Assembly (NCBI RefSeq): GCF_900111025.1
Contig: NZ_FOFN01000003.1
Location: 434,001 to 498,000 of the forward strand
Direction: 5' to 3'
DNA length: 64,000 nt
Source of the DNA: Hyunsoonleella jejuensis
GTDB taxonomy: Bacteria > Bacteroidota > Bacteroidia > Flavobacteriales > Flavobacteriaceae
This document shows positions 52,244 to 61,498 of the stretch, in pieces. Each line of letters begins with the position of its first letter. The stretch's first letter is position 1. Both the position numbers and the translations under genes were made by a program. The notes under the pieces are model-generated. The model was not told the DNA's origin, ran no database searches, and saw only the letters and a program-made list of their open reading frames with translations.

Positions 52244-53053
52244 ATGGGATTGTTTAAAACAAATCCATTCGGACATATACTTTTTATAAAAAAATGGCTC
52301 ATTCGTATTTTAGGAGCGATGACGCACAGGCGTTTTCGTGGGTTTAATGAATTGCAGATAGACGGTTCAGAAATTATCAAGGATCTTCCTGATAAAAACG
52401 TGCTGTTTATTTCAAACCACCAAACTTATTTTGCAGATGTTGTTGCCATGTTTCATGTATTTAATGCTAGCCTAAGCGGGCGTACAGATTCTATAAAAAA
52501 CATTGGGTATTTATGGAATCCGAAGCTAAATATATACTATGTGGCTGCCAAGGAAACCATGAAGGCAGGCTTGCTTCCAAAAATTCTTGCATACGTGGGT
52601 TCGGTAAGTATAGAGCGTACATGGAGGGCAGAAGGTAAAGATGTAAAAAGGCAAGTGCGTATGAGCGATATTTCCAATATAGGCACAGCGTTAAATGATG
52701 GTTGGGTGATTACTTTTCCACAGGGAACTACAACGCCATTTAAGCCTATACGAAAAGGTACCGCACACATTATAAAACGTTACAAGCCCGTTGTTGTTCC
52801 TATCGTTATCGATGGTTTTAGACGCTCTTTTGATAAAAAAGGACTGCGTGTTAAAAAGAAAAATATTCTTCAATCTATGGAGATAAAAAAACCTCTAGAC
52901 ATTGATTACGAGAATGAAACTACTGACGAAATTGTAAAAAAGATAGAATACGCGATAGAACAGCATCCTTCATTCTTAAAAGTTATTCCAGAAGCCGAAC
53001 TTAAAGCGCAAGCAGAGCTTGATAAGTTGCGTCAATGGAAAATCAATGATTAA
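52244..53053 (+). CDS. Lysophospholipid acyltransferase (PlsC-like)
   Basis: 269 residues. Acyltransferase motif I reads FISNHQTYFADVVAMF with His59 and Asp65, five residues apart instead of the usual four (HX4D). Motif II/III parts are SIERTWRAEG and WVITFPQGTTTPFKPIRKGT, IV is VVVPIVIDGFRRSF. The family makes phosphatidic acid from lysophosphatidate; some members act on other acceptors such as ornithine lipids. An N-terminal hydrophobic patch probably binds the inner membrane. The HX5D spacing deserves comparison with homologues. Confidence 0.87.
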   Translation: MGLFKTNPFGHILFIKKWLIRILGAMTHRRFRGFNELQIDGSEIIKDLPDKNVLFISNHQTYFADVVAMFHVFNASLSGRTDSIKNIGYLWNPKLNIYYVAAKETMKAGLLPKILAYVGSVSIERTWRAEGKDVKRQVRMSDISNIGTALNDGWVITFPQGTTTPFKPIRKGTAHIIKRYKPVVVPIVIDGFRRSFDKKGLRVKKKNILQSMEIKKPLDIDYENETTDEIVKKIEYAIEQHPSFLKVIPEAELKAQAELDKLRQWKIND

Positions 53054-53247
53054 TGCATTTTATTTTTTTTAATCTACATTTTTTTTGAGGTGCTTTTATG
53101 TTCCTCAGTTACTTGCTGTTCTTTCATGGCTTATATATGGTAGTCTACCTTAGAAAAAAACATACATTACCATTTAAAAGCGTTCTAGAAACAGTGATTA
53201 CTAATTATTTTCTAGATTTTCAAAAAGAAAGCTAAAACTATTACATC

Positions 53248-54738
53248 TTAGTATTTAGCCGACTTACCATTGGATAAAGACGTTTTTATAAACGCTCGCA
53301 GATCATCATTGGCCTTAATTAAATCTTCGTTACGCAGATACATCATATGCCCGCTACGATACCCCTTAAATGTAAACCTATCTTTTAGTTTTCCGCTAGG
53401 ATCTACCTGCCACATGGTATATTTAGCACCAAAATATGTGGTAGCACCATCGTAGTAACCAGATTGTATCAACACTTTTAGATACGGGTTTTGTGCCATA
53501 GCCTGTCGTAACCCTTCTCGAACATTATCATTGCGCCTGTCCCAAGGGTGTACGTCACCAAACATGCTATATTTTACATCTGTTTTAAAGTTAAGATGTT
53601 CTCTCAAGTAATAATTAATAGCAGGTGTAAATGAGTGCATCCATGAGGTTAATTCTGGATTGTAGTCTGGTCTCTCGCCACTTTCTTTTTTGTCAATCCC
53701 CAAATATCTAGAATCTAGACGACCAATAATTTGTCCAGTCTTATCCCGTAATAAATCCTTCCAGAAAAAACTTGTCGGTACATCAAGATTATTTTGTAAA
53801 ATGGACTTTTTGCTCAACCCTGAATAGTATGCCATTTTTTCGGCAACGGCTTGCTTTTCATTATCTGAAACAAAACCGCCCTTAGCTAGAGTTGGCATTA
53901 AGGTATTTATGGCAAAATCTTCTGCTTCTGGTAAAATATCGAGTAAATCTTTTTGCTGTAAAGCGTTTGGAAGTGCTTTTTGGTACCAAGCAGCTGCCGT
54001 AAAATAAGGTAAATTTAGCGCGGAATATACAGGCTGATTCGTATTGTATAATTTGTAATCCGCAGGACTAACTAAAATCACACCATTTAAGTACATCCAT
54101 TGATTATCTTGTAATTCTTTCGCGAGCCCCATCACACGAGTACCACCATAGCTTTCACCGATGATGTATTTAGGGGATTCCCAACGGTTTTTCCGGGTTA
54201 CAAACGTATTTATCCATTCAGCCAAATATTTTATATCAGCATTAATACCAAAAAATGTTTTTCGCTCTGGCAATTTACCTTCTTTATCTTCAATCATTCT
54301 AGAGTAACCCGTATTCACAGGGTTTACGTACACAATATCTGCTACATCTAAAATAGAGTTTGGGTTATCTTTTATACCATATGGTTGAACTGGGTAACCT
54401 TCATCATCAATGTTTAAAACCTTAGGTCCTGTATAGGCTATATGCATCCACACAGAAGCCGAACCTGGGCCGCCATTAAAGGAAATCACTAAAGGTCTTT
54501 CAGCTTTATTTTTAATATTGTTACGTTCATAATATGTATAAAACAAGGTTGCAATGGGATCTCCTTTTGTGTTCCAAACGGGTTGTGTTCCTGTTGTGGC
54601 TTTATAAGAAATTTGCTCTCCTTTTATAGATACAGTATGAGTTGTAATTACGGTAGTATCAACCGGTATTTTTCTTGTTTGTGCAATTACGGTTATTGTC
54701 GCTAGTGAAAATAAAAGTAGAACTGTTAGTCTTTTCAT
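53248..54738 (-). CDS. S10-type serine carboxypeptidase, exported
   Basis: About 496 residues from ATG 54738. Sec signal MKRLTVLLLFSLATITVIAQ. The catalytic Ser sits in GESYGGTRVMG, the oxyanion part in SFNGGPGSASVWMH, the Asp in QSGYYDGATTYFG, the His in RSGHMMYLR. This matches S10 carboxypeptidases, which remove C-terminal residues, with the longer form frequent in Bacteroidetes. A longer reading (start 54801) adds 21 residues before the signal and runs into the next gene; rejected. Periplasmic or secreted. Confidence 0.9.
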   Translation of the reverse strand: MKRLTVLLLFSLATITVIAQTRKIPVDTTVITTHTVSIKGEQISYKATTGTQPVWNTKGDPIATLFYTYYERNNIKNKAERPLVISFNGGPGSASVWMHIAYTGPKVLNIDDEGYPVQPYGIKDNPNSILDVADIVYVNPVNTGYSRMIEDKEGKLPERKTFFGINADIKYLAEWINTFVTRKNRWESPKYIIGESYGGTRVMGLAKELQDNQWMYLNGVILVSPADYKLYNTNQPVYSALNLPYFTAAAWYQKALPNALQQKDLLDILPEAEDFAINTLMPTLAKGGFVSDNEKQAVAEKMAYYSGLSKKSILQNNLDVPTSFFWKDLLRDKTGQIIGRLDSRYLGIDKKESGERPDYNPELTSWMHSFTPAINYYLREHLNFKTDVKYSMFGDVHPWDRRNDNVREGLRQAMAQNPYLKVLIQSGYYDGATTYFGAKYTMWQVDPSGKLKDRFTFKGYRSGHMMYLRNEDLIKANDDLRAFIKTSLSNGKSAKY

Positions 54739-54778
54739 GAGGTATTTTATTTTTGCATAAAGATAAAGAAAACAAAGA

Positions 54779-55543
54779 TTAAAATCCTTCAAAAACGCCA
54801 AGACCGAAAAGTGCGAAATCGTACTTCACTGGATCGGTAGCATCTAGTTTTCTTAGGTTTTTATCTAATTGAGTTAAAGCTTTACCGTCGTTTTGATTTC
54901 GCTTGAGCAAGCCTAGTTTTCTAGCAACATTTCCAGAATGTACGTCAAGCGGACAGGATAATTGGCTAGGGGAGAGTTGCTTCCAAATTCCAAAATCTAC
55001 GCCAGAGTTATCGTTACGTACCATCCAACGTAAATACATGTTTATACGTTTTGCTGCTGAATTTTTTAAAGGATCGCTAACATGTTTTTCGGTTCTTTTG
55101 AGATGTTCGATTTCGAAAAAAGTAGATTTAAATTTTGAAATAGAAGTTTGAAGCGAGTTTTTATCTGCATGTTTAGTAAATAAATCTTCTAAACCACCAT
55201 AATTCGTATATATATGTTGTAGCGATTTTATAAACTGAATACAATCGTCTCCATTAAATGTTCGATGCACGAACGGCTGTAATTTTTCTAAATCTATATC
55301 TTGATGATTCGTAACAAAATCGAAAGGTGCATTATCTAGTAATTGCATTAAGCGGTTGGCATTGTTAATGATGCTTTTACGATTGCCCCAAGCAATTGTT
55401 GCCGTTAAAAATCCAGAAATTTCAATATCTTCTTTTTTTGAAAATTGGTGAGGTATTTGGATAGGATCGCTTTCAATAAATTTCGGGTTATTGTATTCAT
55501 GGACTTTAGTATCCAAAAAGTCTTTTAATTCGGATTGTTTCAA
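54779..55543 (-). CDS. TIGR02757 family protein
   Basis: 254 residues, no signal peptide. EDIEISGFLTATIAWGNRKS, INMYLRWMVRNDNSGVDFGI and PLDVHSGNVARKLGLLKR are the conserved blocks of TIGR02757, a family found almost only in Bacteroidetes. The VDFGIWK and DVHSGN regions look like an active site related to HhH-GPD DNA glycosylases, but no activity is established. Cytoplasmic; upstream of the S10 peptidase gene with a 40-bp gap. Confidence 0.87.
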   Translation of the reverse strand: MKQSELKDFLDTKVHEYNNPKFIESDPIQIPHQFSKKEDIEISGFLTATIAWGNRKSIINNANRLMQLLDNAPFDFVTNHQDIDLEKLQPFVHRTFNGDDCIQFIKSLQHIYTNYGGLEDLFTKHADKNSLQTSISKFKSTFFEIEHLKRTEKHVSDPLKNSAAKRINMYLRWMVRNDNSGVDFGIWKQLSPSQLSCPLDVHSGNVARKLGLLKRNQNDGKALTQLDKNLRKLDATDPVKYDFALFGLGVFEGF

Positions 55544-55725
55544 ATTAGAAAAAGTGTAAAAGTTTACGCTTAAATATCAGCAAAAATAATGTTTTATAAC
55601 TTCGTATTTGAATTTTATATTGGTTAAAAAATCGACGAAACGCTTAAAAAAACTTTAAAATGTAATATTTTGTTCGTTTAGATAATAATAATCGGGCAAA
55701 AACCGTTATTTCGTGTATATTAAAT

Positions 55726-56544
55726 ATGATTATAATGAAAAAAATTTTAGTCCCAATCCTCTTTATTTTGTTAATGGGCTGTCAAGGAGACCAAACTAGC
55801 CAAGATACAAATCCCGTAACTGCTTTGGAAGCTATGACTGAGTATGTAACTATTAATAAGATATTTCAGGATGTTGGTAATAATAGTGGAGATGCTATTT
55901 TGGAATCAGAAAATTCAGCGTCAACTTCAAAATCAAATGCTATTAAAGGAGATTCCCCATTGATTACTGTAGATCCGTTAGACTTTACCACATTCCCTAA
56001 AACAATAACAATTGATTATCAATCTGGTGTGCTTTGTAAAGATGGTATTACTAGAAAGGGTATCGTAACAGTTGTTTCAACAGATTGGTATGGACAATCT
56101 GGTAGCGAACATACTACTACTTTTAATAACTATTATCATGAAGGTTATAAAGTGGAAGGAACCCACTATGTGAAAAATTTAGGCAAGAATGAGAATGAAA
56201 ATTTAGAGTATAGTGTAACTATAGAAAATGGGAAAATTACTGCTAGTAATGGTAATAGTATTTTTTATTCAGAAAATTCGACTAGAACTTGGATCGCAGG
56301 TTCTAGCACACCTCTTAATATTTGGGATGATGAATATCTTTTGGATGGTACCCAAACTGGCGTTAGTTCAAAAGGTGTAACTTATAGTTTAAATGTTTTG
56401 GACCCATTACATTTTGTACTGCTTCCAAGAAATATAAAATCTGGAATTTTAGATGTTGAGATCGCTTCTTTTAGAGATATAGAATTGAATTATGCTAATA
56501 GGACCATTACGGTTTTTGGTAAATCTTATCCTTTTCGTAATTAG
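55726..56544 (+). CDS. Lipoprotein of unknown function
   Basis: I do not recognise this family. 272 residues with a lipoprotein signal (MKKILVPILFILLMGC, lipid Cys about 19). The mature part has a Ser/Thr- and Asn-rich linker followed by beta-rich sequence (TITIDYQSGVLCKDGITRKG, SEHTTTFNNYYHEGYKVEGT, ITASNGNSIFYSENSTRTW). An internal Cys occurs once (about 104). Two starts, ATG 55726 and 55735, are both possible. Stands alone. Confidence 0.7.
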   Translation: MIIMKKILVPILFILLMGCQGDQTSQDTNPVTALEAMTEYVTINKIFQDVGNNSGDAILESENSASTSKSNAIKGDSPLITVDPLDFTTFPKTITIDYQSGVLCKDGITRKGIVTVVSTDWYGQSGSEHTTTFNNYYHEGYKVEGTHYVKNLGKNENENLEYSVTIENGKITASNGNSIFYSENSTRTWIAGSSTPLNIWDDEYLLDGTQTGVSSKGVTYSLNVLDPLHFVLLPRNIKSGILDVEIASFRDIELNYANRTITVFGKSYPFRN

Positions 56545-56585
56545 AATTTAAACGGAAAACACTTGCTGTTAACCACTAAGTTCGT

Positions 56586-57251
56586 TTAATTATTGGTGAT
56601 ATTCCCATCAACCATTACTAGTTTTCGGTCTGCCATATTCGCTAGTTCCTCGTTGTGCGTAACAATTACGAAGGTTTGTCCAAATTCATCTCTTAGTTGA
56701 AAAAATAGATTATGGAGGTTTTCGGCAGATTCGCTATCTAAATTACCAGAAGGTTCATCAGCAAAAATTAGGTCAGGTTTGTTTACCAAAGCTCTGGCTA
56801 CAGCTACACGCTGTTGTTCGCCTCCTGAAAGTTCATTTGGTTTATGGTTATAGCGATGGGATAGCCCTAAAAAATCAAGCAAATCTTTAGCCCGTTTTTC
56901 CGCATCTGCTTTTTTAGTACCTTTTATAAACGCAGGTAAGCATACATTTTCTATTGCGGTAAATTCAGGTAACAATTGATGAAATTGAAAAATAAATCCA
57001 ATATGCTCATTTCTAAATTTGGCCAAAGCTTTATCGTTTAAGCTTTTAATTTCAGCATCGTTTATTAAAAGGCTGTAGTCTTCTGTTTTAGAGGCTTTGT
57101 CTAGAGTGCCTAATATTTGTAATAGCGTTGTTTTTCCTGCACCTGAAGCTCCAACAATAGAAACCACTTCGCCTTTTTTTACCTCGATATTTACACCTTT
57201 TAATACATGTAAATCATCGTAATATTTATGTATGTTTTTTGCTTTTATCAT
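56586..57251 (-). CDS. lolD: ABC transporter ATPase, LolD type
   Basis: 221 residues. Walker [10 protein letters not shown] (about 34-42), Q-loop [20 protein letters not shown], signature [15 protein letters not shown], Walker [14 protein letters not shown]-loop VIVTHNEEL. The [15 protein letters not shown] pattern is typical of LolD, which powers lipoprotein release from the inner membrane. The permease (LolC/E) is not adjacent. Monocistronic, downstream of nothing on the same strand. Confidence 0.85.
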   Translation of the reverse strand: MIKAKNIHKYYDDLHVLKGVNIEVKKGEVVSIVGASGAGKTTLLQILGTLDKASKTEDYSLLINDAEIKSLNDKALAKFRNEHIGFIFQFHQLLPEFTAIENVCLPAFIKGTKKADAEKRAKDLLDFLGLSHRYNHKPNELSGGEQQRVAVARALVNKPDLIFADEPSGNLDSESAENLHNLFFQLRDEFGQTFVIVTHNEELANMADRKLVMVDGNITNN

Positions 57252-57323
57252 AGGAAGCCGGTAAGAAACCGGAAATTTACTGTTTTAAGAACTATTGCGC
57301 AATTAATAATAGCTTAGTTGGAC

Positions 57324-59822
57324 TTAAATGACTTGTTTTACAGTTTTCTTTAGATTGTTGTAATCTATAAAGTATTGAATTCTTAAAGAAAACGTATGTT
57401 GTATAGGTTGAGCAAATAAATTGTTTAAAGTATCAGAGAAACCTAATTCTGATGCATCATCTACATTAAACAATTGATTTCTATAAAGAGCCGTTAAAAA
57501 ACTACCCGGTGCAAATTGCAATGAGTAGTTTAAATCTAAATTCCAAGTGCTAAAATTAATGTTGGGGTCGGTATCTAGATTTGAAATTAGAATACCACGT
57601 TCTTGAGTTAATCTGCCATTTTCTTGGAGGGTAAACATGGGGTCATCGTACTCTACATTAGACCAATAATGCCTAAACGTAAGCGTTAGTGCATTGAATG
57701 GGTTAAAATTGTAGCGGCCCGTTATTCTATTAATAACGGTAACCCTATCACGCTCACCAAAGATGCTTTCATCATTTAGTTTTGTAGCATATCCTCTGTC
57801 GTTTTTTCGTTTTTCTCTTTCAAAAGTATATCTAATTAGAAACTTGTCAGTAACTCTTACTCTAGGCGCTAGTTTAAAACCAAAATCTTTAGAATCCCTA
57901 CCATCTTCAAAAAAAGTTCTGCCTTGTATCTCAGCATCAAAAGCAAATACGTTATTGTAATTTGTAGATAAAGATATCTCACCACGCAATCTATTTTCAT
58001 AAATAAAAAACCTATTTTCTTGCCTTGGTTCAAAATAATCATATTGCTTACCGAAGTTAAAGTTTACAGAGCCTCCAAAATTGTGAAGTTTTTTAGTTGT
58101 AGCTCTATAGCTTATACCAGTATTGCCTCCTGTATATACATTTGGACTTGCCAATTTTCTAATGTTAAACCAAGAATTTATACGATAATTATTTAGTTTT
58201 TTTGTTGGTTCGAATATTCTGTAGGATACATCGATGTCAAAATTGTTAAAATTATTCCGGAGCAATAGCCCCATATCGTTTATATCATATTTTGTATCAG
58301 TATAACGGTGTTGCGCTCCATACCTAAAATTCCCATGTGTTTTTTCTATACTAGCCTCTGTACTATATCCTGTGGTTGCAGTACCATCTGTATTCGAAAT
58401 ATGGCTCATTTTTATCTGGCCTTCAATATTGTAGGTGTTTCTTTTGTTGGTAATATCAGCTAGCAAACCGGTAACGTTGGCATCCCTAAAAATGCCAGAT
58501 CTACTCACATTGGTATTGACTAAGCTTACTGATGAGTTTTGGTTGAATTGTTTATCAATTACAACGATATTATAATTAGAAAATGGTTCAACAACTTCTT
58601 CTCTTAGTTTACCAGTTATAGTGTCTCTTAAACTGGCTGTTGTACGTTCAGTAAAAGCATTAAACACCCCTACGCCTAAACCTTTTTTTGTTCTGCCTGA
58701 AACTTTTACAGCATTTAATACTTTTACTACGTTCGGATCGTTTGTAATTATTTCATTTTCATTTGTATTCGCAGTTTCAGCAGGAGCATTTCCTATACGG
58801 CGAGAGAAAAATAGGTTTCCTTTATTAAAAAGATCTACACCTTCAGTGAAAAATTGACGTTGTTCAGAGAAAGTAAGTTCAAACGGTCCTAAATTAAGTT
58901 CTAAGTTATCAAAACCTGCTTGACTAAAATCAGGAATCAACGTAGCATCTAAAGTGAAATTTTCAGTAATTCCGTATTTTACATCTAATCCCAAAGTTAA
59001 GTTAGTATCGGTTTCACCATCAAAGCTATTTAATAGGCCAGTCGTAAATGGGTAAAAAATTAGTCGAGTAGGAGGGTTAATACCTTTTAAACCTTTAAGT
59101 TCTCCATGATACAAGCTAGAGTTTCCAACGGTAACGTCAATAGGGTTCCAAGAGTACTGAGAGCGGTATCTTCTATACTGCCTTTGAAATTGTAGCCCCC
59201 AAGTTTGTACTTTTCTATTTGAAAAGCGCAGTGTTCTATAAGGTATTCGCATTTCTACAACCCAACCATCGTCTTTAATTTTTACGGCGCTATCCCAAAC
59301 AGCATTCCAACTAAAGTCGTTGTTTCCAGAACTAGCTAAAGCATCGGCTTGATTTCCAGAGCTAAAAACAATGAATTTCGTATCGTTAATGCCATCGTTA
59401 TTAGGATTTAAAACAACTTCAAAAAAATCAGCTTGTCCAAAATTATCCCGTGTATTGAATTGACGCATGATAAGTTTTGGGTCGTCATAAAGGTAGGCAG
59501 CCACGTAGATGGCTTTGTTGTCGTAACTCATTTTAACTTCAGTACGCTCATTGTAAGGTACAGTATTGCCAATATCTGGTCTATACTGAATAAATCCAGT
59601 AGCTATTTGTGTATTTTTCCAGACTTCATCGTTTAAAACCCCATCAATAATAGGCGGTTTTGCTGTTCTGACTATTTCGTATGATTTTTTATTTTGTGCT
59701 GCAATAGTGGATAAAAAACATAAAAGTAACCCTAAAGTAATAGTATGTTTTATACTATTAGTATAGTTATCAGCCTTGTTTTTTAATAACGAAATTATAC
59801 TTTGATACATAACGTTTTGCAA
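57324..59822 (-). CDS. DUF5916 outer-membrane-associated protein with CBM9-like domain
   Basis: 832 residues. A Sec signal (to about 43, STIAAQNKK) is followed by a CBM9-like beta domain (about 50-230: AKPPIIDGVLNDEVWKNTQI, VKMSYDNKAIYVAAYLYDDP, WVVEMRIPYRTLRFS) and a large DUF5916 region of beta strands with many aromatic residues, ending LKKTVKQVI. DUF5916 proteins are probably outer-membrane barrels with a sugar-binding-like periplasmic or surface domain. Substrate unknown. No SusCD partner nearby. Confidence 0.85.
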   Translation of the reverse strand: MQNVMYQSIISLLKNKADNYTNSIKHTITLGLLLCFLSTIAAQNKKSYEIVRTAKPPIIDGVLNDEVWKNTQIATGFIQYRPDIGNTVPYNERTEVKMSYDNKAIYVAAYLYDDPKLIMRQFNTRDNFGQADFFEVVLNPNNDGINDTKFIVFSSGNQADALASSGNNDFSWNAVWDSAVKIKDDGWVVEMRIPYRTLRFSNRKVQTWGLQFQRQYRRYRSQYSWNPIDVTVGNSSLYHGELKGLKGINPPTRLIFYPFTTGLLNSFDGETDTNLTLGLDVKYGITENFTLDATLIPDFSQAGFDNLELNLGPFELTFSEQRQFFTEGVDLFNKGNLFFSRRIGNAPAETANTNENEIITNDPNVVKVLNAVKVSGRTKKGLGVGVFNAFTERTTASLRDTITGKLREEVVEPFSNYNIVVIDKQFNQNSSVSLVNTNVSRSGIFRDANVTGLLADITNKRNTYNIEGQIKMSHISNTDGTATTGYSTEASIEKTHGNFRYGAQHRYTDTKYDINDMGLLLRNNFNNFDIDVSYRIFEPTKKLNNYRINSWFNIRKLASPNVYTGGNTGISYRATTKKLHNFGGSVNFNFGKQYDYFEPRQENRFFIYENRLRGEISLSTNYNNVFAFDAEIQGRTFFEDGRDSKDFGFKLAPRVRVTDKFLIRYTFEREKRKNDRGYATKLNDESIFGERDRVTVINRITGRYNFNPFNALTLTFRHYWSNVEYDDPMFTLQENGRLTQERGILISNLDTDPNINFSTWNLDLNYSLQFAPGSFLTALYRNQLFNVDDASELGFSDTLNNLFAQPIQHTFSLRIQYFIDYNNLKKTVKQVI

Positions 59823-59944
59823 AAATAAATGCGTATTCGGGTTTTAAGTGCCAATAAAAAGTTAAAAATGCTTACATCTTTGTTTGTTATAAAGGGAATA
59901 CATTAAAAATTAGTTAACTTTAAAACTTTAGAGGATAATACATT

Positions 59945-60532
59945 ATGCCATATAAAAATTTAGAAGAATATAGTACAGAAGTAACTAAAGACATACAGGA
60001 ACGCTATAAAGATATTATAGAAGACCTGGGCGAGGATACGAACCGCGATGGTTTATTAAAAACACCTGAACGTGCAGCTAAAGCAATGCAATTTTTAACA
60101 CAGGGCTATGAACAAGACCCCGTTGAAATATTAACTGGAGCTATGTTTAAAGAGTCTTACGATGAAATGGTAATTGTTAAGGATATAGAGCTGTATTCTC
60201 TATGCGAGCATCATATATTACCTTTCTTTGGAAAGGTGCATATAGCCTATATACCTAATGGCTATATTGTCGGCTTAAGCAAGTTACCGCGTATCGTTGA
60301 TGTTTTTGCAAGGCGCCTACAAGTGCAAGAGCGGTTAACAGAACAGATTTTAGATTGTATAAATAATACGTTAAAACCCCAAGGTGTTGCCGTTGTTATT
60401 GAAGCGTCTCATATGTGCATGATGATGCGTGGTGTACAAAAACAAAATTCAGTTACAACAACTTCTGGGTTTAGAGGTCAGTTTGAAAAAATTGAAACAC
60501 GAAACGAGTTTTTAAAGCTAATTGGGAAATAA
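59945..60532 (+). CDS. folE: GTP cyclohydrolase I
   Basis: 195 residues. Converts GTP to dihydroneopterin triphosphate, first step of folate (and tetrahydrobiopterin) synthesis. Zinc ligands Cys87 in [12 protein letters not shown], with His90, and Cys158 in [31 protein letters not shown] and NSVTTTSGF are family hallmarks. Complete, of normal bacterial length. The small membrane gene follows 43 bp on and may be co-transcribed. Confidence 0.95.
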   Translation: MPYKNLEEYSTEVTKDIQERYKDIIEDLGEDTNRDGLLKTPERAAKAMQFLTQGYEQDPVEILTGAMFKESYDEMVIVKDIELYSLCEHHILPFFGKVHIAYIPNGYIVGLSKLPRIVDVFARRLQVQERLTEQILDCINNTLKPQGVAVVIEASHMCMMMRGVQKQNSVTTTSGFRGQFEKIETRNEFLKLIGK

Positions 60533-60575
60533 AATTTGGTATGTTTTTTGCAACTATACTGGTAAACGAATAACT

Positions 60576-60857
60576 ATGACATTAGAAAATTTAAGTAAGA
60601 ATAAAAAGTTGGCATTAAGTATTTTATTTGATGCTATAGGTATGATAACCTTTGTAGATATTATTTGGGCGCCGGCATCTGCATATTTAATGAGTAAGAT
60701 GTACAAGGGTAATAAAGGAAAAATTGCTGGATTTGTTTCTTTTATAGAAGAAATTATTCCAGGATTTGACATTATACCAACATTTACAATTATGTGGTTT
60801 TTAACTTATGTGTTTCAAAAAGAAGAAAAACCAATTACAGTAGAAGTAGAGTCTTAA
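60576..60857 (+). CDS. Small membrane protein of unknown function
   Basis: 93 residues with ATG at 60576 (MTLENLSKNKKLALSIL). One or two hydrophobic stretches (about 10-35 and 60-80: SILFDAIGMITFVDIIWA, TIMWFLTYVF), the EEIIPGFDIIPTFTI segment being conserved-looking. No known family. An upstream start (60522) would overlap folE by 11 bp and is not supported. Confidence 0.7.
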   Translation: MTLENLSKNKKLALSILFDAIGMITFVDIIWAPASAYLMSKMYKGNKGKIAGFVSFIEEIIPGFDIIPTFTIMWFLTYVFQKEEKPITVEVES

Positions 60858-60869
60858 AATCTATAATTA

Positions 60870-60900
60870 AAAATCCCTTTCAAAACCTGAAAGGGATTTT
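60870..60900 (+). terminator. Terminator after folE and the small gene
   Basis: Stem AAAATCCCTTTCA (60870-60882) with TGAAAGGGATTTT (60888-60900), a 5-base loop and a T-run. It could also act for the minus-strand gene that ends at 60923. Confidence 0.85.
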
Positions 60901-60922
60901 TTATAGTGTATTACAGCAATGG

Positions 60923-61486
60923 TTATTGCACCACCACATTAAATGTTTGTGCTATATCTTCTTCACCACCAGCATTAGTAATATCGCCAGAACTAACGCC
61001 GTTTGCGTCTTTCATTGGTTCATGAATTAAAGTTACAGTAACGGTTCCAGTTCCTGCAGCTCCTGTTGTAAGTGTAAAGCTTAACCCAACAGGGTTGCCA
61101 TTACCATCTTCATCATTATAAGCAAATGTTGCTATAGAATTTGTAGCAGAGAAAAAGAATTGATGTTCATCATCCTTTTCTTCAACCTCTTCAGTAATAT
61201 CTTCAGCAGGAGATTCTAGCTCGTTTAATAACTCAATGCTTGCATTGTATGTAGTATTCGCTGCTAAGTTTACTGGGTTTGTAACAACAGGTGGATTAGG
61301 GCCATCACCATCAGTATCTCTAGTCTGCATAATTATTGGGGTACCACCGCCATTAGGAATTAAGGTGATTGTCATGGTTGTTACTACTTCTTCCTCAACG
61401 ATTACTACTGGGTTGTCATCATCTGAACAAGAGGTAATTAAAACTAACGACATTACTAAAATTGATAATTCTTTTAAATATTTCAT
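60923..61486 (-). CDS. Surface lipoprotein associated with the TonB receptor
   Basis: 187 residues. Lipoprotein signal (to Cys20, LVLITSCSDDDN, with the acidic residues after Cys that in Bacteroidetes can mark surface export). The rest is beta-rich, low in Cys and rich in acidic residues (TRDTDGDGPNPPVV, SPAEDITEEVEEKDDEHQFF, YNDEDGNGNPVGL). The DxDGDG and EDGNGN loops may bind divalent metal. It lies 12 bp behind the TonB receptor gene, so it is probably the receptor's partner. Substrate unknown. Confidence 0.78.
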   Translation of the reverse strand: MKYLKELSILVMSLVLITSCSDDDNPVVIVEEEVVTTMTITLIPNGGGTPIIMQTRDTDGDGPNPPVVTNPVNLAANTTYNASIELLNELESPAEDITEEVEEKDDEHQFFFSATNSIATFAYNDEDGNGNPVGLSFTLTTGAAGTGTVTVTLIHEPMKDANGVSSGDITNAGGEEDIAQTFNVVVQ

Positions 61487-61498
61487 TTTTATAAATTT

